Below, one piece after another: positions 5,902 through 11,319 of a DNA stretch of 11,464 nt. Location of the stretch: NCBI GenBank assembly GCA_031282935.1, contig JAITCS010000111.1:1-11464 (forward strand). The letters run 5' to 3'. Origin of the DNA: Cellulomonadaceae bacterium. GTDB lineage: Bacteria; Actinomycetota; Actinomycetes; Actinomycetales; Cellulomonadaceae. The notes below the pieces were generated by a model. It did no database searches, was not told the DNA's origin, and saw nothing but the letters and a program-made list of their open reading frames with translations. The first letter of the stretch is position 1. Each line of letters starts with the position of its first letter. Both the position numbers and the translations under genes were made by a program.

Positions 5902-5988
5902 CCCGTTAGCCGAGGTCACTTGCGCTTTAGCCCCGCTGCCACAATGGTGTAGCGACAGGTCTATGGTGTGAGGGCCTCGGCTAATGGG
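5902..5988. other. Structured convergent spacer: long imperfect dyad
   Basis: CCCGTTAGCCGAGG (5902-5915) pairs with CCTCGGCTAATGGG (5975-5988) at 13 of 14 positions. The pairing can extend through TCAC/GTGA (5916-5919 with 5968-5971) past a three-base bulge. Inside lies a smaller hairpin: CGCT (5934-5937) with AGCG (5951-5954), and CCA/TGG around CAA. CTTTTC follows the outer stem on the plus strand. The element lies between convergent genes, so a two-way terminator is the simplest reading; a small RNA is an alternative. Confidence 0.5.
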
Positions 5989-6027
5989 CTTTTCTGGGCC
6001 GTTTTTGCGGCTGTCATCGCGAGTTTC

Positions 6028-6043
6028 CGGTCGTTTTCGACCG
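6028..6043 (-). terminator. Hairpin after the phosphatase gene
   Basis: CGGTCG-TTTT-CGACCG is a perfect 6-bp stem-loop starting 17 bases beyond the phosphatase stop on the minus strand. It has no T-run after it, so it is at best a weak or factor-assisted terminator, or a 3'-end stabiliser. Confidence 0.35.
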
Positions 6044-6060
6044 TGATCGGCTCCAAAAAC

Positions 6061-6606
6061 TCAGGCCGCTTTCGGCTCCTCCTGCGCCAGTTGCGCGGCC
6101 ACATGCTTTATCACGCCGGGGATGGCCGATTCGATTTGGTGGTAAGTGGTCTCGAACTGTTCCTCGCCCCCGTACCACGGGTCCTCAACATCGAGCAGGT
6201 ACTCGTCGCTTTCGTCTGCGGTGGCGGGCGCTTTCGGGTCAAAGGCCCGCATCAGACGGATTTCAGGATAGGCGCCGCCCGCTTTGGCGAGTTTCCGGAT
6301 GGCCCGCGCGTGGTAGGCGGTCATCGGAATCACGAGGTCAGCGTCGGACAGATCAGAGAATGTGACCTGCTGGGCGCGGTGATTTTCACCCGCCGGGAAC
6401 TGGTGCCGTTGCAGGGTGTGGGCGGCGCGCCGGTCAATGCCGTTGCCCGCTTCCTCATCGCTCACCCCGGTGGAGGTGACCACCACGTTCAGCCCCGCGC
6501 GCCGAAACTCTTGTCGCAGCATGATTTCAGCCATCGGGGAGCGGCAAATGTTGCCGGTACACACTGTCATCACTTGGTATGGCCGCTGAGCAAAAGTTTT
6601 GGTCAT
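6061..6606 (-). CDS. Low-molecular-weight protein-tyrosine phosphatase
   Basis: This 181-residue cytoplasmic enzyme hydrolyses phosphotyrosine in proteins through a cysteinyl-phosphate intermediate. The P-loop is VCTGNICRSP, with nucleophile Cys16 and Arg22, at the N-terminus as the family requires. The general acid is Asp142 in EDPWYGG (141-147). The segment between them carries STGVSDEEAGNGIDRRA (45-61), the usual location of the 'G-x-x-x-D-x-R' helix. The family normally has about 150-160 residues; the extra length is spread over the middle (120-136) and an Ala/Glu tail. There is no ribosome-binding site. A TAGGCT -10 box lies seven bases before the ATG, so the mRNA is probably leaderless and transcribed separately from the hydrolase gene 53 bases upstream. 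In actinobacteria such enzymes act on polysaccharide-synthesis kinases or are secreted; nothing here decides which. Confidence 0.94.
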   Translation of the reverse strand: MTKTFAQRPYQVMTVCTGNICRSPMAEIMLRQEFRRAGLNVVVTSTGVSDEEAGNGIDRRAAHTLQRHQFPAGENHRAQQVTFSDLSDADLVIPMTAYHARAIRKLAKAGGAYPEIRLMRAFDPKAPATADESDEYLLDVEDPWYGGEEQFETTYHQIESAIPGVIKHVAAQLAQEEPKAA

Positions 6607-6613
6607 TTAACCA

Positions 6614-6619
6614 AGCCTA
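6614..6619 (-). promoter_or_regulatory. -10 box of the phosphatase gene (leaderless start)
   Basis: TAGGCT on the minus strand is followed by seven bases (TGGTTAA) and then the ATG, which places the transcription start at the start codon itself. No purine-rich ribosome-binding site lies between. A loose TTCATC lies 18 bases upstream as a possible -35. Confidence 0.55.
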
Positions 6620-6659
6620 GTACACAACGGGGCTTGAGATGAAGCTAAAACGCTTGTAT

Positions 6660-7604
6660 TTAGCGAATGGCATTGCCGATGGATTCCACCCACTCGGCAA
6701 CTGAAAGCCCCCACCAGAGCGAATCGTTGTGACCGGCGGCGGCGAACGGCACGTTCAACCACAAATTCGGCGCAACTTGGGCAACCTGCAACGATTGCAA
6801 TGCCGAAACCACGTTATCGTTGGTGCCGTACAACACCAGCACGGGCGCCTCAACCTCGGCCAGCAACTCGGCGGTGGGGAACCTGTCGCGCAGCAGCAGA
6901 TCTACCGGCAGCCATGGGAAATGCCATTGCCCAACCGCTGTAAGGCTTGGGAACGGCGACCGGAGCACCAAGGCCGCAGGCGCCTGCTCGGCCGCCAATC
7001 GAGTCACCACTGCCGAGCCGAGCGACTCACCGAAATATATGGTGTTGCTCGCATCGAACCCGCGCGCCTGCACCTGAGCCAAAGCCGCCCGCGCGTCCAG
7101 GCTCAGCCCGGCCTCTGTGGGGGTGCCAGGGTTGCCTCCGTAGCCTCGGTAATCGAAAGAAAGCACATGAAATCCACGCAAAGCCAAAAAGAACGCCAGT
7201 TGCGAACGCTGCTCGCGGTTGCCAGCGTTGCCGCCCGCATACAGCACCACCTGATTTCTCGGCTCTACGGCCACATGCGGCTCCACCCACCAGGCGCCGA
7301 GTTGCAGGCCGTCCTCAGTGGTTAACGTTATGTCAGTTGCAGTGTCAATAACGCTAGCGGCTGGCGCGGGGGTGGCCCGATTCGGAAAATAAATCAACCG
7401 CCGCTGCCCAAAATAGACCCCAACCAGCAGCAGCGCGTAAATTCCGACCAAGGTTGCGAGGAATATCAAAAATCTTTTTAGGCCGCGCGGCATTTTGCTG
7501 TTGGGATTTACATAGTAGTGCGAACCGTTCAGGTTATATCTAACTTCAAGGGCGGGCGAATCCGCCTTTTTCTTTGCTCGCACAATCTCTCCCCGCCCAT
7601 TCAC
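6660..7604 (-). CDS. Membrane-anchored alpha/beta hydrolase (BEM46/ABHD13-like)
   Basis: This 314-residue serine hydrolase has a basic N-terminus and one membrane anchor at about 44-65 (FLIFLATLVGIYALLLVGVY), followed by RRLIYFPNR, a motif shared by BEM46/ABHD13-like proteins. The catalytic domain faces outside if the positive-inside rule holds. The triad is visible as Ser194 in FGESLGSA, Asp263 in YGTNDNVV and His292 in AAGHND. The oxyanion strand is YAGGNAGN (122-129), where most relatives have HGNAGN. FDYRGYGGNPGTPTEAGL (150-167) is also typical. The substrate is unknown. The ATG at 7604 has only a distant AAGGTGA. A GTG at codon 8 (7583) has GGGGAGAG directly upstream and may be the real start. 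It is divergent from the ion channel gene and lies just upstream of the phosphatase gene on the same strand. Confidence 0.88.
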   Translation of the reverse strand: MNGRGEIVRAKKKADSPALEVRYNLNGSHYYVNPNSKMPRGLKRFLIFLATLVGIYALLLVGVYFGQRRLIYFPNRATPAPAASVIDTATDITLTTEDGLQLGAWWVEPHVAVEPRNQVVLYAGGNAGNREQRSQLAFFLALRGFHVLSFDYRGYGGNPGTPTEAGLSLDARAALAQVQARGFDASNTIYFGESLGSAVVTRLAAEQAPAALVLRSPFPSLTAVGQWHFPWLPVDLLLRDRFPTAELLAEVEAPVLVLYGTNDNVVSALQSLQVAQVAPNLWLNVPFAAAGHNDSLWWGLSVAEWVESIGNAIR

Positions 7605-7706
7605 TGAACCTGCGTCACCTTAGCACATTCGGATTTTTGATTTTCCTCACACGGTAATCGTTGCTTGCTGGGCCGGACATCCCCGAACACTGCCCGCTGC
7701 CGGGCT

Positions 7707-8486
7707 ATGCTTGGGGTTGTGTTGACACGGCTTGGTGTTGGGTTGGAACGCTGGGAGAAATGGACGGCGGCGCCCTTAATGGTGGCCGCAGTCGCGTTTT
7801 TGGTTGCGTATGCCCTGCCGATCATTTGGGTAGGTTTGCCTGCGGCAGTTATTCGGCTCGCAGGCATTGTGTTAACGACCGTTTGGATAGGGTTCGGAAT
7901 AGATTACATAACCCGGTTGGTGCTCAGTAAAAACAAGTGGGAGTTTGTTAAGCACAACATTGTTGATTTACTTTCCGTAGCCTTACCGATTTTACGGCCG
8001 TTGCGTTTATTGCGTTTGGTAGCATTATTATCCGTATTCGATCGGATAGGCGCGAGCACGTTACGCGGCAAGGTAGTCACATATGCAGTGGGTGGTACGG
8101 CCTTGCTCATCCTAGTTGGAGGATTGGCTATTACCGATGCGGAACGGTTTGCCGCTGATTCTATAATCACCAGTTTTCCCGAAGGTATTTGGTGGGCTTT
8201 GGTGAGCCTTACCACCGTTGGGGTGGGCAGCGAAGCCCCGGTAACGCCTACTGGTCGGTTGATTGTGGTGGCTTTGATGTTGGGCGGGATTGCTCTTTTG
8301 GGTATTGTTACGGCAACTATTTCTTCTGTGCTGGTTGCCCATGTGGCAGAAGAGCAGGAAGATAAAGAACAGAAGGAAATACTTGCGCAATTAGTTGAAC
8401 TCAAAGCTAATCAGGAGGCGCAACTGCACCAGATCGCTGTGTTAACTGCCGAGATTCAGGGCCTTGCTGCCCCTCGATTGGATTAG
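7707..8486 (+). CDS. Voltage-sensor-like potassium channel with atypical filter
   Basis: With ATG 7707 this is a 259-residue membrane protein. It shows the order of a six-segment channel: two hydrophobic segments (about 23-43 and 46-67), an S3-S4 region with regularly spaced arginines (ILRPLRLLRLVALL, 95-108), S5 (about 124-141), a pore helix WWALVSL (162-168) and filter TTVGVGSEAP (169-178). S6 follows (about 185-207), then a charged Glu/Gln/Lys coiled coil of roughly 40 residues (212-251). The pore position and PVTPTGR after it match bacterial Kv-type channels, but the canonical TVGYGD is changed to TVGVGS. Start is uncertain: a TTG at 7665 is possible, and a GTG at 7719 sits seven bases after a TATGCT box and could be leaderless. 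The middle of the gene is richer in A/T than its neighbours. It converges on the VanZ-like gene. Confidence 0.85.
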   Translation: MLGVVLTRLGVGLERWEKWTAAPLMVAAVAFLVAYALPIIWVGLPAAVIRLAGIVLTTVWIGFGIDYITRLVLSKNKWEFVKHNIVDLLSVALPILRPLRLLRLVALLSVFDRIGASTLRGKVVTYAVGGTALLILVGGLAITDAERFAADSIITSFPEGIWWALVSLTTVGVGSEAPVTPTGRLIVVALMLGGIALLGIVTATISSVLVAHVAEEQEDKEQKEILAQLVELKANQEAQLHQIAVLTAEIQGLAAPRLD

Positions 8487-8533
8487 TTGGGGTTCCCATC
8501 ATACCGGCGCTTCCTCTTAGCGAAAGTCTTGCC

Positions 8534-9193
8534 TTACCGCTGATAAAGCCAAGAAGCGATGCTCCAATGGAATAGCAGAAAATATCCGATTGCACCCAAA
8601 CCCAGAACTCGATAACCCGTGCTCAGCTCTGCGTGGTCGTAGGTGTTCACCGGGGCGATTCTTGGAAACCATTTCAGCGCTAGGGTCAGCAAACAATATC
8701 CTATTACGGCGCCCAAGGTATTCATTAGTAAATCGTCAACGGTCACCGTTCGTGTTGTAAATAACTGCGAAATCTCTATGAGGGCCGAAAAAGCCAAACC
8801 TGCTAGAGCGACCCGCCCAAATGAGCGGAAACCTTTCCAAAGTAAGGGAACCAAAAACCCCAACGGCACAAACAGCAATATGTTAAGAATTGAAGTTGCC
8901 GGGTTGCGTAAGAAAGATAAGGGGTCAAGCGCTATCTGAGCAAGATAATCAGTGCGTAGACTCCACACGCTGGGAAACCCGGTCAGATAAAAAACAACGG
9001 CCAGATAAATGCTTAGAATTACTAGGAGCGCCCAGAATTTCCAGCCCGTGCTTTCGTAACTGCTAGAGCGGGCGCGCCGAATGGCAAGGTAAATACTTAT
9101 CGGAATAAATACGCACAAGAACCGGTACAAAAAAGGCAACTGGAAAATAACCAGTGGAACCGATAATAGCCAGTGCGCATAACTCACCGCCAC
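8534..9193 (-). CDS. VanZ-like integral membrane protein
   Basis: This 219-residue protein has about six membrane segments (8-38 probably two, 52-70, 103-119, 126-142, 156-174, 194-210). The VanZ-like domain is clear: NILLFVPLGF (104-113), SALIEISQLF with the conserved Glu140 and Gln143, and DDLLMNTLGAVIGY (153-166) with the Asp pair and Asn-Thr-Leu-Gly turn. VanZ itself gives low-level teicoplanin resistance by an unknown mechanism. Most chromosomal homologues, like this one without van genes nearby, have no established role and should not be called resistance genes. I accept a GTG start at 9193 because GGGAGGG lies eight bases upstream. A second GTG two codons later is possible. The gene is A/T-richer than most of the window and stands alone, converging on the channel gene with a 47-base gap. 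Confidence 0.88.
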   Translation of the reverse strand: MAVSYAHWLLSVPLVIFQLPFLYRFLCVFIPISIYLAIRRARSSSYESTGWKFWALLVILSIYLAVVFYLTGFPSVWSLRTDYLAQIALDPLSFLRNPATSILNILLFVPLGFLVPLLWKGFRSFGRVALAGLAFSALIEISQLFTTRTVTVDDLLMNTLGAVIGYCLLTLALKWFPRIAPVNTYDHAELSTGYRVLGLGAIGYFLLFHWSIASWLYQR

Positions 9194-9321
9194 ACCCTAC
9201 ACCCTCCCAGTACCTCACCACGAAGCGCCGCACACGAAGACGGGCCAAAAAACACTGTGGAGCTGGCAGGTCGCACCAGAGGTGCGCAAATGTCATAAAT
9301 TCCCGCTGGCTCTTGGGAAAC

Positions 9322-9348
9322 AAAAAACCGCCAAAATGGCGGTTTTTT
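9322..9348 (-). terminator. Rho-independent terminator of tRNA-Ala (bidirectional form)
   Basis: CCGCCA (9328-9333) and TGGCGG (9337-9342) form a perfect 6-bp stem around AAA. A-run 9322-9327 and T-run 9343-9348 extend it to a 12-bp dyad. Read from the minus strand it ends in six Ts, four bases after the tRNA-Ala discriminator base. It is symmetrical, so it could also act on the plus strand. Confidence 0.88.
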
Positions 9349-9351
9349 ATG

Positions 9352-9424
9352 TGGAGCCGGCGGGAATCGAACCCGCGACCTCCTGCTTGCAAAGCAGGCG
9401 CTCTACCAATTGAGCTACGGCCCC
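9352..9424 (-). tRNA. tRNA-Ala (anticodon UGC)
   Basis: The minus strand folds into a full cloverleaf of 73 bases including discriminator A. The acceptor GGGGCCG pairs with CGGCTCC (one G-U). The D arm is GCTC/GAGC. The anticodon stem CCTGC/GCAGG has loop TTTGCAA, giving anticodon TGC. The variable loop is AGGTC, and the T arm GCGGG/CCCGC has TTCGAAT. CCA is not encoded. A promoter lies upstream and a terminator directly follows, so it is a single-gene unit. Confidence 0.97.
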
Positions 9425-9434
9425 AACGTCTAAA

Positions 9435-9463
9435 AGGTTACCACCACCACGGCCTGCCTCCAA
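9435..9463 (-). promoter_or_regulatory. Promoter of tRNA-Ala
   Basis: On the minus strand TTGGAG (9458-9463) and TAACCT (9435-9440) are separated by exactly 17 bases. The -10 box lies ten bases before the tRNA 5' end, leaving a leader of about three bases. Confidence 0.6.
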
Positions 9464-9532
9464 AAAAAGTCATAGAAGCGCCAGAAACTGAGGCTGTCCC
9501 GCGCCTAAACCACTGAACCGCTCAACATGTGA

Positions 9533-9538
9533 TAGATT
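9533..9538 (+). promoter_or_regulatory. -10 box of tRNA-Leu
   Basis: TAGATT preceded by TGTGA fits an extended actinobacterial -10 element. It lies 12 bases before the mature tRNA-Leu 5' end, a usual distance. I see no good -35 hexamer at 16-18 bases. Confidence 0.4.
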
Positions 9539-9550
9539 AGTGATCGTCAC

Positions 9551-9633
9551 GCGCAAGTGGCGAAATGGCAGACGCGCACGGTTCAGGTCCGTGTGCCCGA
9601 AAGGGCGTGGGGGTTCAACTCCCCCCTTGCGCA
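9551..9633 (+). tRNA. tRNA-Leu (anticodon CAG)
   Basis: This is an 83-base class II tRNA. The acceptor GCGCAAG pairs with CTTGCGC and is followed by discriminator A. The D arm is GCG/CGC. The anticodon stem CACGG/CCGTG has loop TTCAGGT, giving anticodon CAG. The long variable arm is GCCC-GAAA-GGGC, and the T arm is GGGGG-TTCAACT-CCCCC. CCA is not encoded. The 3' end is only nine bases from the stop codon of the convergent sortase-like gene, and no terminator is seen in that gap. Confidence 0.97.
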
Positions 9634-9642
9634 CATCACGGT

Positions 9643-10476
9643 TTAGGCGGCTTTTTCGAGGCCCACCACCAGCATTTTGTTACCCTTGCTACTGTTGCTC
9701 GGGTAGCAAGTTTGCAGAATGTGAGTGCCTTTTAAGCCCCGAACTTCTTGGGTGGTGCCCCCCTTGTTCACATCTCGGCTGTCAACCACTCGGAACGTCC
9801 CCAGCCCTTCGATAAGCACCAAGTATCCGACTTGCAACATCAGGATTGGCAGGCCTCCGCAGAGGTTCTCGATGGGCAGGTACATTTGCCCGAGCGTGTT
9901 GGTCACGTTTTTCATGTGGGTGAGGCCGCCTCGGCAGGCGTTGATTGAGTCTTGGCCGGATTCGTGATCGGTGGTGGTGGCCACGATTTTGGTTGAGAAC
10001 GCAACGGCGGGCGCGGTTGGTTCTGACTTGAGTTTCGCGTCGTTGTAGCCGGTTTTTTTGGCTATCGCTTGCACCGAGATTTTGGCGTTCGCGTCTGCCG
10101 GGTAGGTGAGTTTGTAGGTTTTGGCGGTGGCGTCTGGTATCTTTTTGTCGCCCCGATACCACTGATAAGTGAAGGTGACTCCAGTTTCCGCGCCAGGGGT
10201 GAGCCCCGTAACTTTGGCGGTGAGCGTGCTGCCCGAACATTGCGTACCGAGGCCGGTTCCGACGATCTTGCACGCCTGGGTGGTTCCCAAAACTTGAACC
10301 TTGCCGCCCTTGAAAGCTTTTTTAGTCGCCCCCTGAGTCGCATTAGCCACCTTGTCACCGCTAGCTGAGTCTAGGCTAGGGCTAGGGGCGGCGGTCGCGG
10401 GCGCGCCGCTTAGCAAGAGGGCGGTGGTAAGGCTCAGGCAGAGGCAACCAAGGCGCTTGTGTTTGTGCTTCTTCAC
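9643..10476 (-). CDS. Secreted Ig-like / sortase-like protein
   Basis: From GTG 10476 the protein has 277 residues. The signal peptide has a very basic start (MKKHKHKRLG), a hydrophobic core (LCLSLTTALLLSGA) and an ATAA cleavage region near residue 30. Residues about 60-155 form an Ig-like bacterial surface domain with TYQWYRGDKKIPDATAKTYK (103-122), a repeat common in actinobacterial exported proteins. The C-terminal 110 residues resemble a sortase: His187, a LGQMYLP strand, GYLVLIEGLGTFRVVDSRDV (217-236), then ILQTC with Cys257 in place of TLxTC. Lys267 stands where sortases have catalytic Arg. Sortases transpeptidate LPxTG-type proteins to the cell wall, but activity here is unproven. The start has GGCGGTGA five bases upstream; an ATG at 10518 would begin almost at the tRNA-Ile end and spoil the signal peptide. 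The gene lies between tRNA-Leu and tRNA-Ile. Confidence 0.72.
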   Translation of the reverse strand: MKKHKHKRLGCLCLSLTTALLLSGAPATAAPSPSLDSASGDKVANATQGATKKAFKGGKVQVLGTTQACKIVGTGLGTQCSGSTLTAKVTGLTPGAETGVTFTYQWYRGDKKIPDATAKTYKLTYPADANAKISVQAIAKKTGYNDAKLKSEPTAPAVAFSTKIVATTTDHESGQDSINACRGGLTHMKNVTNTLGQMYLPIENLCGGLPILMLQVGYLVLIEGLGTFRVVDSRDVNKGGTTQEVRGLKGTHILQTCYPSNSSKGNKMLVVGLEKAA

Positions 10477-10529
10477 TGCGGTCACCGCCAATAACTCAAA
10501 ACACCCAGGCCATTGCATCTTTTGTGCAG

Positions 10530-10603
10530 TGGGGCTAGGAGGACTTGAACCTCCGACCTCTTCCTTATCAGGGAAGCGCTCTAACCGTCTGAGCTATAGC
10601 CCC
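10530..10603 (-). tRNA. tRNA-Ile (anticodon GAU)
   Basis: The 74-base minus-strand gene includes discriminator A. The acceptor GGGGCTA pairs with TAGCCCC. The D arm is GCTC/GAGC. The anticodon stem CTTCC/GGAAG has loop CTGATAA, giving anticodon GAT. The variable loop is AGGTC, and the T arm is GGAGG-TTCAAGT-CCTCC. CCA is not encoded. It follows gyrA and the DUF3566 gene, a linkage conserved in many actinobacteria. Confidence 0.97.
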
Positions 10604-10609
10604 AACTAT

Positions 10610-10626
10610 CCCGCGAAGCTCGCGGG
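10610..10626 (-). promoter_or_regulatory. Perfect GC hairpin at the 5' edge of tRNA-Ile
   Basis: CCCGCGA (10610-10616) and TCGCGGG (10620-10626) form a 7-bp stem with a three-base loop, ending six bases before the mature tRNA 5' end. It lies downstream of the candidate promoter, so it would be part of the tRNA precursor leader. It may direct 5' processing, or be a remnant terminator for the upstream gene. Confidence 0.5.
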
Positions 10627-10637
10627 CGGTGAATCTT

Positions 10638-10666
10638 ACCGTATCGCGTCCGTCACGGATTTGCAA
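10638..10666 (-). promoter_or_regulatory. Promoter of tRNA-Ile
   Basis: On the minus strand TTGCAA (10661-10666), a 17-base spacer and TACGGT (10638-10643) fit an actinobacterial housekeeping promoter. Transcription would start near 10631, giving a leader of about 28 bases that carries the hairpin at 10610-10626. Confidence 0.6.
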
Positions 10667-10710
10667 CGCCGCCACACGAGTTTCACCATATTACCGTACA
10701 AATATCGCCA

Positions 10711-11298
10711 CTAATCGTCAATGAGGGTGAGGCGCACGCCGCCCACCAAAGCCGAAGTGATGTTGTACAGAATAGTCATAATGGCGGCCAGGATTGTCGT
10801 AATAACAACGTTCACCACCGAAATCAACGTAGCCAGAGCCACAAGGCGCCCAAACTCGAAGTATTGCGTGATGTTCACCGTGGTGCCGGAGCCGACTGCG
10901 TCGTTGATGAACTCTTGCAGCGTCGAGAAAATGTGCAGGTGGTCAATGACCAGCCAGAACAGCGAAACCGCGACCACGGACATAATGGCGACCGCCAACG
11001 CCAGCAAGAACGCCATCTTCATCACGGACCAGGGGTCAATGCGGGAAACGGTGAGCCGCACCCGCCGTGGCCCTTTATGAACCGGGCGTGCCATCGGCAC
11101 TTGGTACTGCGGCGGCAGGTAGTTGTCGGGCGGCAACATCGGCGCTTGAGCCACTTGCACAGGCACCGGAGCCGGCTCGTCAATAATCACGGCCTGCCTG
11201 GAGGCGGCTAAAACCTCGCGGGCGTGCGCCATGGCGGCAGCCCGGTCAGCGTCGCCGGGGGCGTCCAGCAACTGCGTGGTGTTGTTTTCGCTACTCAT
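10711..11298 (-). CDS. DUF3566 membrane protein
   Basis: This 195-residue protein has a disordered, Pro/Gln/Ala-rich N-terminal half (to about 75). The conserved DUF3566 core follows: RRVRLTVSRIDPWSVMKMAF (78-97), one membrane segment at about 94-118, an extracellular loop with VGSGTTVNITQYF, and a second segment at about 150-177. The end, GGVRLTLIDD, is also typical. The family (Rv0007 type) is nearly always found directly after gyrA in actinobacteria. Its function is not established, although the position and topology have led to ideas of a link to envelope or division. The ATG has GAAGG about seven bases upstream. The gap to the gyrA stop is 21 bases, with no terminator, so the two are almost surely co-transcribed. 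Confidence 0.92.
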   Translation of the reverse strand: MSSENNTTQLLDAPGDADRAAAMAHAREVLAASRQAVIIDEPAPVPVQVAQAPMLPPDNYLPPQYQVPMARPVHKGPRRVRLTVSRIDPWSVMKMAFLLALAVAIMSVVAVSLFWLVIDHLHIFSTLQEFINDAVGSGTTVNITQYFEFGRLVALATLISVVNVVITTILAAIMTILYNITSALVGGVRLTLIDD

Positions 11299-11319
11299 AT
11301 GAAACCTTCGAAACTTCCT

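Noticed and set aside
5968..6642. 224-residue plus-strand frame
   Set aside because: It runs opposite the tyrosine phosphatase, which has a complete active site, and has no ribosome-binding site.
8534..9193. Glycopeptide resistance gene
   Set aside because: Only a VanZ-like domain is present, with no vanA/H/X/Y/S/R genes; lone homologues are widespread and not evidence of resistance.
9063..9392. 109-residue minus-strand frame beginning MQAGGRGFDSRRL
   Set aside because: Its start is translated tRNA-Ala sequence and terminator, a common false gene call.
9540..9815. 91-residue plus-strand frame over tRNA-Leu
   Set aside because: The first third is tRNA-Leu and the rest lies opposite the sortase-like gene.
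10352..10714. 120-residue plus-strand frame containing GLGGLEPPTSSLSGKRSN
   Set aside because: This is the well-known false peptide from the reverse strand of a tRNA gene, here tRNA-Ile.
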